Source: Gnetum montanum (Eukaryota; Streptophyta; Gnetopsida; Gnetales; Gnetaceae). Taken from it: a stretch of DNA of 64,000 nucleotides. The position numbers and the translations under genes were made by a program. The DNA lies in assembly GCA_015680685.1 (NCBI GenBank), contig MNCI01028339.1, forward strand, positions 248,414 through 312,413, written 5' to 3'. Position 1 is the stretch's first letter. Each line of letters begins with the position of its first letter. Of this stretch, positions 34,826 to 46,800 are shown one piece after another. Below the pieces are notes generated by a model. That model was not told the DNA's origin. It made no database searches and saw only the letters and a list, made by a program, of their open reading frames with translations.

Positions 34826-36239
34826 TGATGANNNNNNNNNNNNNNNNNNNNNNNNNNNNNNNNNNNNNNNNNNNNNNNNNNNNNNNNNNNNNNNNNNNNN
34901 NNNNNNNNNNNNNNNNNNNNNNNNNNNNNNNNNNNNNNNNNNNNNNNNNNNNNNNNNNNNNNNNNNNNNNNNNNNNNNNNNNNNNNNNNNNNNNNNNNNN
35001 NNNNNNNNNNNNNNNNNNNNNNNNNNNNNNNNNNNNNNNNNNNNNNNNNNNNNNNNNNNNNNNNNNNNNNNNNNNNNNNNNNNNNNNNNNNNNNNNNNNN
35101 NNNNNNNNNNNNNNNNNNNNNNNNNNNNNNNNNNNNNNNNNNNNNNNNNNNNNNNNNNNNNNNNNNNNNNNNNNNNNNNNNNNNNNNNNNNNNNNNNNNN
35201 NNNNNNNNNNNNNNNNNNNNNNNNNNNNNNNNNNNNNNNNNNNNNNNNNNNNNNNNNNNNNNNNNNNNNNNNNNNNNNNNNNNNNNNNNNNNNNNNNNNN
35301 NNNNNNNNNNNNNNNNNNNNNNNNNNNNNNNNNNNNNNNNNNNNNNNNNNNNNNNNNNNNNNNNNNNNNNNNNNNNNNNNNNNNNNNNNNNNNNNNNNNN
35401 NNNNNNNNNNNNNNNNNNNNNNNNNNNNNNNNNNNNNNNNNNNNNNNNNNNNNNNNNNNNNNNNNNNNNNNNNNNNNNNNNNNNNNNNNNNNNNNNNNNN
35501 NNNNNNNNNNNNNNNNNNNNNNNNNNNNNNNNNNNNNNNNNNNNNNNNNNNNNNNNNNNNNNNNNNNNNNNNNNNNNNNNNNNNNNNNNNNNNNNNNNNN
35601 NNNNNNNNNNNNNNNNNNNNNNNNNNNNNNNNNNNNNNNNNNNNNNNNNNNNNNNNNNNNNNNNNNNNNNNNNNNNNNNNNNNNNNNNNNNNNNNNNNNN
35701 NNNNNNNNNNNNNNNNNNNNNNNNNNAGATTAAGCTAATTAGTAATTAATTATTGTTTAATGCTTTCCTAGTTAATTAATATCTCTCTCAACCTTCAAAC
35801 CCCTTAGTTAAATACACTCAGTATGATCGCTTCGAGCATGTGTGTAGTGCTTGGTAACCCAGTAATGATTAGCGTTTGGTAATCCTAGTAGCGTTGCACT
35901 GGTTTAGGATGTGTACAGCAAGTGGGAACGGATATTGGTGTTAGGAACATTTAAAACTTAGTTAATGAATAGTTAATGTAAGTTAGCAACTTAGTTCTCT
36001 CTCCCTCTCCTTTATTAGTAGAAGACATAAAAAAATACAAAAGGTATAAAAATCATATACCTCAAGCTTACTTAGCCATACAACTGTGACAATACAAGTA
36101 AGTTTGGGAAGACAACGATTGATTAACCCTGAGTGTTCCATTAAGGCGTATAAGCACTTGGTCCTTGGAGTTCGACTGGATCATGCGTGAAACACTCATA
36201 TTCGTATGGTTGAGTGTAGGGGTATCTCACCACTCATCA
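34826..36239 (+). repeat. 3' LTR of the Athila-like element, with assembly gap
   Basis: It starts TGATGA at 34826, is interrupted by Ns at 34832-35726, and resumes with 513 bases homologous to 26213-26725, ending CACTCATCA at 36239. The missing part should hold palindromes and a TATA box like those of the 5' LTR. Confidence 0.9.
34832..35726. other. Assembly gap (895 N)
   Basis: No base calls are available. By comparison with the 5' LTR only about 289 bases should be missing here, so the gap length is probably an estimate or the 3' LTR carries extra sequence. Confidence 0.99.
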
Positions 36240-36244
36240 CATGT
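36240..36244. other. Target-site duplication CATGT, right
   Basis: This is the second copy of CATGT, directly after the 3' LTR. Confidence 0.9.
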
Positions 36245-36660
36245 TGGAAAAGTCTAAATGGAAAAAGCCTTTTTAACCTGAGAGGCATCAAATAGTTCTA
36301 CAAGAATAAAGTTATGAGCATAATAACGAGATGAGAAACTAGGATACTTTGGGACTAAAGAAGATTTTTAACTTTCATAGCCATATTCTTTAAGTGAGCT
36401 AAAAAACCAACAATTTGAAAAAAAAAAATGAAATAGGCAACAAAATCTTTTGAAACAACATCAAAAACATTATCTGGAAGGTAAAAATCAATAGTAGGGA
36501 GATTTGAAATACCTTCATTTTGAGGAGTCAAAGTATTGGGTGAATCTTTTATGGTAAAGCCTAGAAGAAGCCCTAAAAATACTAACTCTTTCTCTACTTT
36601 CACTGGCCGTCTCGAATCTCCTTTCAACATCAACAAACTTCTTCTTTCGCCATCAAGAAA
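36245..36660 (-). pseudogene. LINE ORF1 (DUF4283-type), N-terminal part
   Basis: This is the upstream half of the ORF1 split by the Athila-like element. A minus-strand frame (36636-36355) includes TIDFYLPDNVFDVVSKDF and FFQIVGFLAHLKNMAMKV. After a shift it reads SRYYAHNFILVELFDASQVKKAF, the part of DUF4283 that precedes the xLxxxxWxPxF block found at 25.86 kb. An eight-A run at 36421-36428 lies within it. Confidence 0.6.
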
Positions 36661-36670
36661 ATCATCCCAT

Positions 36671-37490
36671 CTTAAACATATGAGACATGTTTCTTCTTAA
36701 TGTCCTCTTTGTAGAAGTGAAGACTCATTTTCTCATGTTTTTTTTTCGTGTTTTGTTACAACATAGTTGGAAATAAATATCCAAAATTTGTAACAATTTT
36801 CAACCAAGCATGATCGAAGTCATTCTTGGTGATCAACTTGCTTTGTTTATTTCTTTTAAAGTATTATTTAAATTGTTTTTGACCACTTATTCTCTCCTTT
36901 ATTTGGAAGCTTTAGTGCATAGTTATTTTTTAGCAACAAGAGCATAATTATGACATTTCTTAAGAAGTCAAATAGCAAATTCTCAAAGTTGTTGCTTTTC
37001 AACTACAACTTTAGATAAAAAAGCTTATAATGAAAAGTGAACAATGAATTTGTTTTTTACAATATTAATTTCTTTTTGTTTTGAATCTTTTTAGCTTTTG
37101 TTATTATTTATTCTTTATTTCTAATTGATGTATTTTTTTATCTTTAGAGAGAGTTATCTCCTTTTCTTTATAAGAAACCCTTTACTAGGAAGGAAAAACC
37201 CATGAGGGCATTTCTCAATAAGGGCAAGGCTTGATCTTTTTCTTACCCCAGAGCAAAGGTTTTATAAGATTGGTTGTAAAGATAAAAACCTAAAAAGACA
37301 TCTCAAAAATATTGGGCTTTTTGGTATACTCTCTCTTCAATAATATGATCTGATTCTTTGAATTTTTTAATATTGTTATTCATTTTCTTAATAGTTATAC
37401 CATTTTTTTTATCTCACGTGTTCAAAGCATCATATCTACCAACCAAATTGTCTATTATTTTACTTTTGTTTTTTTCAACCTAAAGGTTTT
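36671..37490. repeat. LINE-associated repeat shared with 62271-63000
   Basis: About 800 bases match the second locus closely, for example CCTCTTTGTAGAAGTGA at 36701 and at 62309, and TTGTTTTGAATC / TTGTTTTGGAGG further on. Here it lies between LINE ORF1 and the HAD gene promoter; at 62.3-63.0 kb it lies beside LINE RT and tail pieces. No intact frame is present. Confidence 0.7.
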
Positions 37491-37539
37491 TTTTCTTGAC
37501 AAATTGCATTAGAAGGGAGTGTTTAAATTTGCACTTCAT

Positions 37540-37828
37540 CGTTCGGACCGTATGACTAAAATTTGCGAGGTCTTTGCAGCAAAATCTGAAGGGAATTAGC
37601 ACGAAATGACGGATTAACTGCTTAGTACGAACGGCAGCATTCTATTAGCCAACAGCAGGTCCGCAAACACAAATGCAAAATGCGGAGGAAATTATGCGCC
37701 AAATTGCGCAAATTCACAGAATTTCGTTCATGCTGGGCTCAAAAATCGTACCAGAAAAATTATAAACCAAAGGAGAAGCCAAGACGATAAGTGTTTACGT
37801 AGGTTTGCTTTGTCGAAATTTTGCAGTA
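37540..37828 (+). promoter_or_regulatory. Likely promoter and 5' UTR of the HAD-like gene
   Basis: The stretch is less AT-biased than its surroundings and leads to the ATG at 37829. A TATAAAC at 37761-37767 would put the transcription start about 35 bases before the ATG. The upstream border is set by the LINE-associated repeat. Function is inferred from position. Confidence 0.4.
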
Positions 37829-40800
37829 ATGGGAAGTCTCTACGCTCTGGATTTCGATGGCGTGATTTGCGATAGCTGTGGAGAGAGTTCCATCACGGCT
37901 GTAAAGGTCAGACTTTTTCTTTATCTTATGGTCGTTATTGGAGATGATGAAGCACATTTCTAAATTCTCGTGTCTTTTTGGATTTTGAAGGCTGCAAAAG
38001 TAAGATGGCCAGAGCTTGCCAGCGAAATCGATCCCGAAACAGAAGCTTGGATACTTGACAACATGCATGTCGTAAGCATTGCTTCTATCTTTCTGATTTA
38101 GGCATTTGGCCCATACACAGGAATTTTGTTCATATAAATCTGGATTCTTGAACTTCAATTCGCATTGAACGATCGGTGGAGTTTCCTGCAATATGCTTTT
38201 TTGTACCTGCAAATGGCGAGAATAACGCTGATCCATAACAATTCTCAAAGCTTGCTTGAACTGACAATGTAAAAGCTTTAGACAGAAAACAAGTATACAT
38301 AGAATGGCCTCATAAATGCTATAGGTGTGCTTATTGGGTTGTATCACGTTTCCCATGTCATTTACGTTTCCTATGTCATTTACATTTTTATATTACATTT
38401 TAGTGATTTCGGTAATTGGGCAATTCAGCAATTTAGGTGATTTGGTGGATTGCACATCTAATTTGGGCATTTAGTGTTCCAGTAATTTGGGATTCGGCAT
38501 TTTGTATGCCAAGGCTAAGAAAGCAACGTATTCCATTTCAAATACAAGAAGTAGGGTTTCAATGGCAGGATTTATGATTTATCCTTAAGAATAGAATAAC
38601 ATGGTTGCAACTTTGAACTCCATGGCATCCAAGATTGTGCAATTGGAATCCATGGTTGGAGCTGCAGTCAAAAAGGTACAAACCATTTCAACTACTGGAG
38701 AGTTAAAAGATTCATTATCAAATGTTGAAGCAACTCAAGTTCAGACAAATATGGATGTTTTGCAGTCAAAGTTGGATTCTCTTGAGTAAAAAATAACAAT
38801 CGCTCACATAGGCACAGAAGCATTTACTAAGAAAATGCATAAATATGAAGAAACAGGTGACAAAATTCAGAATCTTCAAATTGCAGGAACTCCTAAAGAA
38901 CAGGGTGAGGATATTTTGTAGGTCATGCCATATTTTTTATGAAATAAATGTACATTTCTTCTACCTCTATAATTAGTGCAAATAGACTTGGTCCGAAGAG
39001 AGATAAATCTTGGTAGATTATTGTTAAGTTTGCTGAAGATGTAAGGTTTGAAATAACAGAAATATCTTGAAAGGATAGAACATTTGGATTAATGAAGGCT
39101 TGTTTAAAAAAGAGTATGCAAAAAGGTAGGAGGAATGACAGAAAATTAAACAAGCTCGTGTTGAAGGTGAAATTGCTTACTTAAACTATAAATATGTTGT
39201 AGTCATCAAAAGGAGGGCAAATCCCCCAAAATAGGGATTTTTTCTATTATATGTGGTTTCCTTAATGTTGAAGGTTCATTGGCTAATAAAGTTGCTACTT
39301 TAGATACTAGCCGTTTCTTTAGTGATTTTGATTTGTTTATTTTTGCTGAAACTTGGGAAGAAGAAAATTTTCTGATTGTATTTATTGCAAGCTCTCATAT
39401 CATTTCTGTTACAAATAAGCATTCTAGGGTGAAGGGTAGACCTTCTGGTGGTATTGCTTGTTTAATTAAGAAGTCTAGAGATTAGTTCATTAAGGTGCAC
39501 AAAATTGATGATAATAACCAATATTTGTGGGTTCAAGTTTAAGGCATTTAGAGGTTCTTTATATTACTTTTTGTTATTTTGCTATGATGGATTCTTTTGT
39601 CTACAATTCTGCTTATCATTTGCTTATCATTCATAAGAGCATCCTTTTCAGTGCCTAGGTCAAGATGTTGCAAAATTCTCCAGGCTTGGTAAAGTTTTTC
39701 TTTGTGGGGATTTTAATGCTTGTGTTGGACAAAGTTAGATTCACAAGATTGTTTGAAACTCTCAATTAAACTTCAATGAATAGCTTTATTTAGTTCACAA
39801 AAGATCATATACTGATCATAGTACAAATTAGAGGGGTATTCATTTCTTAGAATGGGGTCATTCCTTTGATTTTTTAATCCATAATGGCATCAACAAATTT
39901 TTTTCCTCCTCTCATTTCACTTTTACTGGGCACTAAGGTAACTTTTGCATTGATCTTCTTGTCTACTCATGATAATATAGATGTAGTGAAAAACTTTCAA
40001 GTGGGTGGAAAACTTCTAGAATCTCCTCATCATCACATGAAATTCATCATTTTTACTTCAATTCGTCATATACATTCCAAGAAATGCAAAACTCATTGTC
40101 TCATAGAAGACCTTCATTAGGATTTTCAAACAAAAGCAGCTAATATGTTGGTCAACAATGTCAATAAGGTAGATTTGACTAATGTTCTTTTGTCTATAGC
40201 TACTTAGGTTTAGATTAAGATGAAGCTTGCTTGTAGAAAACCTGGGTTTGATGTGGATTGTTTAACAGTTCGTAAAGATGTTATAGTATAGCTTCACATT
40301 TTGATGTTTCAATGCTGAAGAATTATAGAAAGTTTATTCATTTTAAAAAAAAGTTCATTAAAGAAGAGCAGGAAAGAATGATTTGTGAGCTTCACTCAAA
40401 TCCAAAGAGCTTTGGGAATTTATTTCGAGACATACAACAATATAGTTGGGATTTTTCCTTATCTACTATTCATACTTTCTTCAATGACCTTTTTAATCAA
40501 GAGGCTCCTTTGACTATGCAAGATAACTCTAGTATTCTTGAGTTATCCCTTGATGACGTTTTTGTAGGAATTCATAGATTATCTTCTGGGAAAGGTGCTG
40601 ATGATAATGGATTATATGTAGAGCTTCTTAAATTGGGTGGTCCATTGGTGTGGAAAGCAATTTGCAGTCTTCTTAATAAAGGGCTTCAACATAGTTTGGA
40701 TCACTCTTGGTGTTTTAGTCGAGCAATCTTGCTTTTTAAAAAAGAAGATAGGACAGATCTTAATAATTACCAATTGATCGCAATTAATTCAGTTTTCACT

Positions 40801-43800
40801 AAGCCTTTGGCACTATTTTGGAGAATAAAATAAGTTCATGGGTAGAAATGCAAGGTCTTCGTGCTCAATCACGAGCAGGCTTTAGGAGGAATCATTCTAC
40901 TATAGACCATCTATAACTTTGTGTTTTTATGTAGAGAAAGCAAAAAGGCCCAACCATACAACTTTTATTTGTTTTGTTGATTTCTCCAAGGCATATGATT
41001 TTGTTGTTCGAGATAAACTTTGGAAGAGATTGGATAGCATTAACATTCAACTAGATTTCCTTTCTGGTGCTAAAAGAATTTATGAGATGGTTAACATTCT
41101 TATTGAAGATAATCTTACTAGAGAAGAAACAATTATCAGCAGCTCACTTGGAGTTAAACAAGGCTATCCTTTATCCCTTACCCTTTTTGGCATATTTATA
41201 GATGAATTGGAGGAATGGTTGCAAAATGCCTCTAATCATGGTATGTCAGTGAATGGATTATTTTTGAATATGCTTCTCTTTGTAGATGGACGTGGCCTTG
41301 ATTGCACAATCAGCTACATGATTAAATTATATGTTTCAAATTCTTCATAACTACTACAACCATTTGGGTATGAAAGTTAATGTTGATAAGACTAAAATTC
41401 TAGTTTGTGGTTACTAGAAATAGAAATTACAGTTTTTTCCTTGGAAAAAAAAGACTTGATATATGCGAATCTTATAAATATTTGGGAGTTGAATTTACTA
41501 GTAATTATAGTTGGAATACCCTTATTGCTCAAAGGGTTTCAAGTGGCATGCGAGTTCTNTTATAATTACTAGTAAATTCAACTCCCAAATATTTATAAGA
41601 TTCGCATATATCAAGTCTTTTTTTTCCAAGGAAAAAACTGTAATTTCTATTTCTAGTAACCACAAACTAGAATTTTAGTCTTATCAACATTAACTTTCAT
41701 ACCCAAATGGTTGTAGTAGTTATGAAGAATTTGAAACATATAATTTAATCATGTAGCTGATTGTGCAATCAAGGCCACGTCCATCTACAAAGAGAAGCAT
41801 ATNATGTTTGCATCAAGGAAAATTATGGCTTCAGTCATGGAATATTGCTATAGAAGATCTTTCTTTAAACAAAAGACTCTTCCAGAAAACTATAAAAGAA
41901 AAAGTCTTAGTGAAAGTTTGGTTGAATAGATAAGGGAAAAGGCATTTTTATTTACATTTTATTATAGAAGGTTTGGTATCTAGTACTCAAAAGTATCTAT
42001 TTTCAGCTATTCGTATTTATTTAAGAAATCAAATTGCTAGAGCAAGAATGAGCTCTCATCATCTCCTTATTGAGATAGGTCATTGGATCAATTTACCAAG
42101 AGAAGAGTGTGTTTGCAGATTGTGCAAACAAAGCATAGAAGATGAACATATTTTTTATTTTACCCATCTTTGGCTCACATTTGATTGAATTATACTATTA
42201 ATTGTAATCTGCTGATTGTTTTCTTTCAAAGTGACCCTATTTGCTTGGGCATTACATCAATGATATTTTCAACTTTCTTCAACACTATGTCGAGGCATTG
42301 TAACCGTCCAACAAATCCTTTGTGATTTCCTGAATGTAATAAAATTTTCCAGTATTATCAGCATCATAATCACAGTGCTCTGAATTATCCTTTGAAGTTT
42401 AAAGTTGTTTCTAGCCTCGAGCTTTTCATCCATAACTCTATCAGATTACAATCACCAGTTTTGCAGGCTATGCAAACTGACGGTCTTTGCAAGCCCTTCT
42501 ATTGGCATTATGGATAAAATAGACAGAGACTTCATATGCTATGTAAGGAATATTCAAATCAAGAGATAAAATGGGTCAATAATGGAATTAATGAATCATG
42601 ATACAAAATACACAGATTTGCTAAAATTTTAATAATCTTTACAAAGATTTAAAATTGAAAGTGATGGGGAAATGTAATTCTTTTACTTTACAGAATTTGA
42701 AAATAGAAATTTTGTCAATCAAACATACGTGGTCTAGACATTGCAGATATATGAATAGGAGAAACATGTGCACGGCTTCCTAATTAACTACGGACATTTT
42801 TCCTATTTTATTTACAAAAGTTAATTTTATGGCAATGTTGTATGTGCGGCCTATATATCAAAACATTCTTATCGTATTGGTTCCTGATGATATTTATGGC
42901 AATTCGAGAATCAGTTCGTAAAATGATTCTTTAGAATATATTTTAAAGTTTAACTTCATTGATAATTCTACCAGACATATGCTGTCTCATTTTAGACTGT
43001 TTTGATAAATCTCTATTGGATGGCAGGTTCGACCTGTGGTTGAAACAGGCTACGAAAATGTTTTACTTGTTCGGTTGCTGCTAGAAATTAAAAAGCCTGT
43101 ACTTCAAAGTACATCAGTAAGACTTGCTGTTTTCACATACCCTTATAATGGGTTACTGATTTAGTTGCTGGCTATTATTGTATTTATTATTTTCTTTCTG
43201 GGTTTATCTCAATACATAGGATTGTGAGGTCTGACTTAATGAAATAATAAGGTTGTTCCAGGGTTAACTGTGGAAGGAATTCTGGAAAACTGGCCGCAGA
43301 TAAAACCTGTGATTATGAAAAATTGGAATCAAAATAAGGATGCATTAATTGAACTTTTTGGGAAAATAAGAGATGAGTGGATTGAAAATGATCTTCCAGG
43401 TTGGATTGGGGAAAATAGGTAGGCAGCCTAGTACATTCTCAATATTCGGCTTCTTATTGGAGCTCTTATTATTTTTGCAAGTTGCAACTAATTTTACATT
43501 TTTGGCTTCTTTTCTTTCTGCTATTATTCTATACTGTGCTAACACTGGTCACTGAAGACTTCCACAGAAAATTGTAAAAATTCCAATGAGATGCACGGTC
43601 AAAATCTTGTTTCACCTTTACTTCAGGTTCAAACATATTATTGAAATTATGATGTAACTGGAGTGAGAGTTCTTGCTAGAATTATAATGGAAGAAAAACA
43701 TTTATTTCTTGGATTGAGGTATAGTGTGTTAACCCTAGGAATGTGGTAGACTTGGACTTAGCATACTGAATTATTTGAATATGGCATTTTTTTGGAGGAC

Positions 43801-46800
43801 TAACATGTAAGACTATGAAAAATGATATGGTGTAAGTTATGAAGTGTTTACATCAAATAGAAGCATGTTTTTAAGGATTACATATATGCATCCTCAGATG
43901 TTTGGTTTATTTCTATATCATTATGATTGTCTTTGCAGCTCATGCAATGTGACTTTAATCACGTCCTTTGGTTGATCTCTAAGATCCAAGATCATGCTGG
44001 CTGTAATTCAAATCTTATTTAATCAACAAAATTTTCTTTTCACTCTTTCCAAAAAGATTACATATTATAGATGCAATGATATAGAAGTGACCTGAAAAGT
44101 GTGTTCATGGATGAAAGATCATTGTTGAGATTTGGTTATCAATTTCAACAATTATGCAAGGTTACAAAGGCCAATAGTACCTCATGCATTAGTCAAATAG
44201 ATGGGAAGCTACACATTAGGAAAGTTCATGTGTTTTTTTAAGATGACAAAAAAGGGAATCATTTTTCAATTATATATAATCTGATGAAAAGATGGACAAT
44301 GATTAAAAGTAGTTGTTTGAGAAGATGATAATAATAAATTTTATGCATTGTCCTGTGATGGCTTATATTGAAAATGAATATCCTGAAATATTATAATACG
44401 TCGCAATGGCTTGAACATGAGTGCCAAAACTTAAGGGTGTGATAGTAAAATGTTGAAAATACAATGACATATAGACTGTGAGTCTTTGAAACGAACATTA
44501 ATTGAAAACTGCAAACTGAGGTTTGTAAATGGATTGGTACCATATAGGTTATATTATTTTTAATGTATTACTGTTATGATCATGTAAAGAGTAGTTACTT
44601 ATGTAATGGAATCTTAAGCATGTTCCTTAGTTGATCTCTAACAGTCTAAGGAATTCTTACAGTATTCGAAGTCTAAATTTAAAATTCGCAAGTGATGTTT
44701 AGCTCATTAGGTAGCAAAAGAATTAAATACTGAAGTGATGATGGCTGAGTTTAAGTTAAGGTGATAAATAAAATTTGGAATAATGAGAATTGATCAAATT
44801 TCAAGGTTCCATGCTTTATCATATTACAGCTAAGTTAGTAAGACTTTTGACTTGATTCTTTTAGGTTACATGTTCAATCTCAGTAAGTTATATAACCATA
44901 TGCAGGTATTTTGTAAAAGATAATGGTCAAAACAAATGTTGGTCAAATAGATCTTTAGGGCATTGTCATCTTCCCATGTATATAACGAAACACTTAATTT
45001 CACAGTCAGTCATATAAAACAAATTGGGAAAAAAAAAGAGCTTTTTAACATAGAACTAATTTGTCATTGCACGTAAAGTTATTGTTCTTGATTAATACTG
45101 TTTTAGAGAGATAGGTTTGCTGTTTCATTTTTTATTTTTATCCCCACAGAAACCACTCTCTATGACAGTTTGAGATAAGGTACAAAATATCTATTTTAGT
45201 TTTAGGTAAACACATAGAAAACTTTGTTCACACACACATATATTGATGAAAAGGAAAACGCTGTTTTATAGTGGCTGGGACCCAAAGAAGTTAACGAGCT
45301 GTGTTACAAAACTAAGCATAAAGTAAATTGAGCGTCTAGAAAGAGAGATAAGCATGAAAAAATAAAATGCAAAGCATGCAAAACCAAGTCACACCTTCAA
45401 ACCAGAAATTAGAAATGGTAAAGATTCAAAAACTACATCAAAATCAAATTAGCACATCAGCTCATTCCTTTAATCATTTGAAATTAGCAGGGTTATTCTT
45501 ACCAATAGCTACGTAATACACATGCAAGGCTTGAGTAGTGGCTAACCTAGGATGGATATTAGCATTTTGGAAATGAAAAGCATTTCTAGGAAGCCACCGT
45601 TGATAAAGTAGATATGAAAGTAATGCTCTAATGCAACGTTTTCTTTCATTTCTCCATTGCTAATGGCCAAAACCTAAGGATATCTTCTATACTTGATTTC
45701 AACTTATGGAAATTCCAAGAAGAGCATGAAGTTCTTGCCCAAATTCTTGCACGTCAGAAAATTGGAGCAAACAATGGTCCTATGTCTCTGCATGGATGCT
45801 GCATTGTCAAAATTTATCATCATCAAGTACACCTTTGTGTTTCAGCAGTTCCTTGACTGGTAGACAACTATGCTAACATTTAGAAAAGGAAACATTATGT
45901 CGAGGTAAGAGCATCCAATTCCACCAGTGACTCTTTACATGATCCTAAGTGTTTTATATGCATCATGTAAATGTTAATATGCAGAGCCATCCAATTTAAT
46001 AATACCTTCCCTGACATGAATATGCTATATGAACCAATCTTTAACACCTTCAAATCTATGCAAAATTGGGTTCGCCCATGTAATGGGGGAAGCACTAGGA
46101 AATAAAAATCCTCCATAAAGGTACTTAGTCTTCATAACCATGACCCAAGGTTTATTTCAAGTATATAATTGCCAAATTACTTTTTCAAGAAAAGCCAAAT
46201 TGATTTTTGAGAAACACCTTATACCCCAACCTCCAAACTCCATAGATGTACACAATGTTTCCTAGAGGATACAATGAAACGATCAAGAATTACTATTTGA
46301 CCATAAAAATACTTTTAATATTCTACAGCTTATCAAGAATGACCATAAATGGTTTATAAACAGACAATATATACAAAGCTAATGAAGAGAGCACTGATTT
46401 GATCATGTAAAGCACTCTTGCTTGGGAAAGGAATTTTTCTTTTCAACTATCTAATCTTTTCGAAAATTACTTAATCAGATCATCCCAAAGCGAAGCCTTC
46501 ATTCTCCTTAGAAAAATAGGAATGCCAATATATTTGGTAGGGAGATAATATTCCATACACTACATAATCAAAAAATTTAATAAAAATATTAAAAGGAGCA
46601 CCAAAGTTAATCACCTTACTTTATTGAAATTTATGTGTAATCCAGAAGCAATAGAAAAACCATGAAGATATTGAACAACATTTTCCATGTTTTCCTTTGA
46701 TCCTTCAAAAACACAAAAAGGTATCATCTGCAAACTGTGAATGAGTGTAATCTTGACAGCCCAGAGTAAGAGTGATTTCTTTCATGTGTTTCAAATCCTG

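Larger units (their letters stand above)
25918..36239 (+). mobile_element. Full-length Athila-like Ty3/gypsy retrotransposon
   Basis: The element has both LTRs (TGATGA...TCATCA), a 5-base target duplication CATGT, and a primer site matching the tRNA-Asp-type site of Athila elements. It carries gag, protease, RT, RNase H, integrase, a 2-kb 3' untranslated region and a polypurine tract. LTR divergence is roughly 40 differences over the 513 bases I could align (about 8%, counted by eye, mostly transitions). The insertion is therefore not recent. Every ORF is broken by stops or frameshifts, so it is not autonomous now. It sits inside a LINE ORF1 remnant. Confidence 0.93.
38072..43026 (+). other. 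Intron 2 of the HAD-like gene (4955 bp)
   Basis: Its donor is GTC/GTAAGC and its acceptor TGGCAG/GTTCGACC. Most of its bulk is a sense-oriented LINE (about 38580-42200). The rest (38072-38570 and 42200-43026) shows no gene; a run of ATTT-GGG-ATTT-like words occurs at 38400-38500. Confidence 0.88.

Noticed and set aside
34825-35733. 302-codon open frame
   Set aside because: It consists of Ns translated as X; it is an assembly gap, not a gene.
37760-38356. 198-codon minus-strand frame over exons 1-2 of the HAD-like gene
   Set aside because: It is a shadow of the real plus-strand exons and intron; no domain or codon bias supports it.
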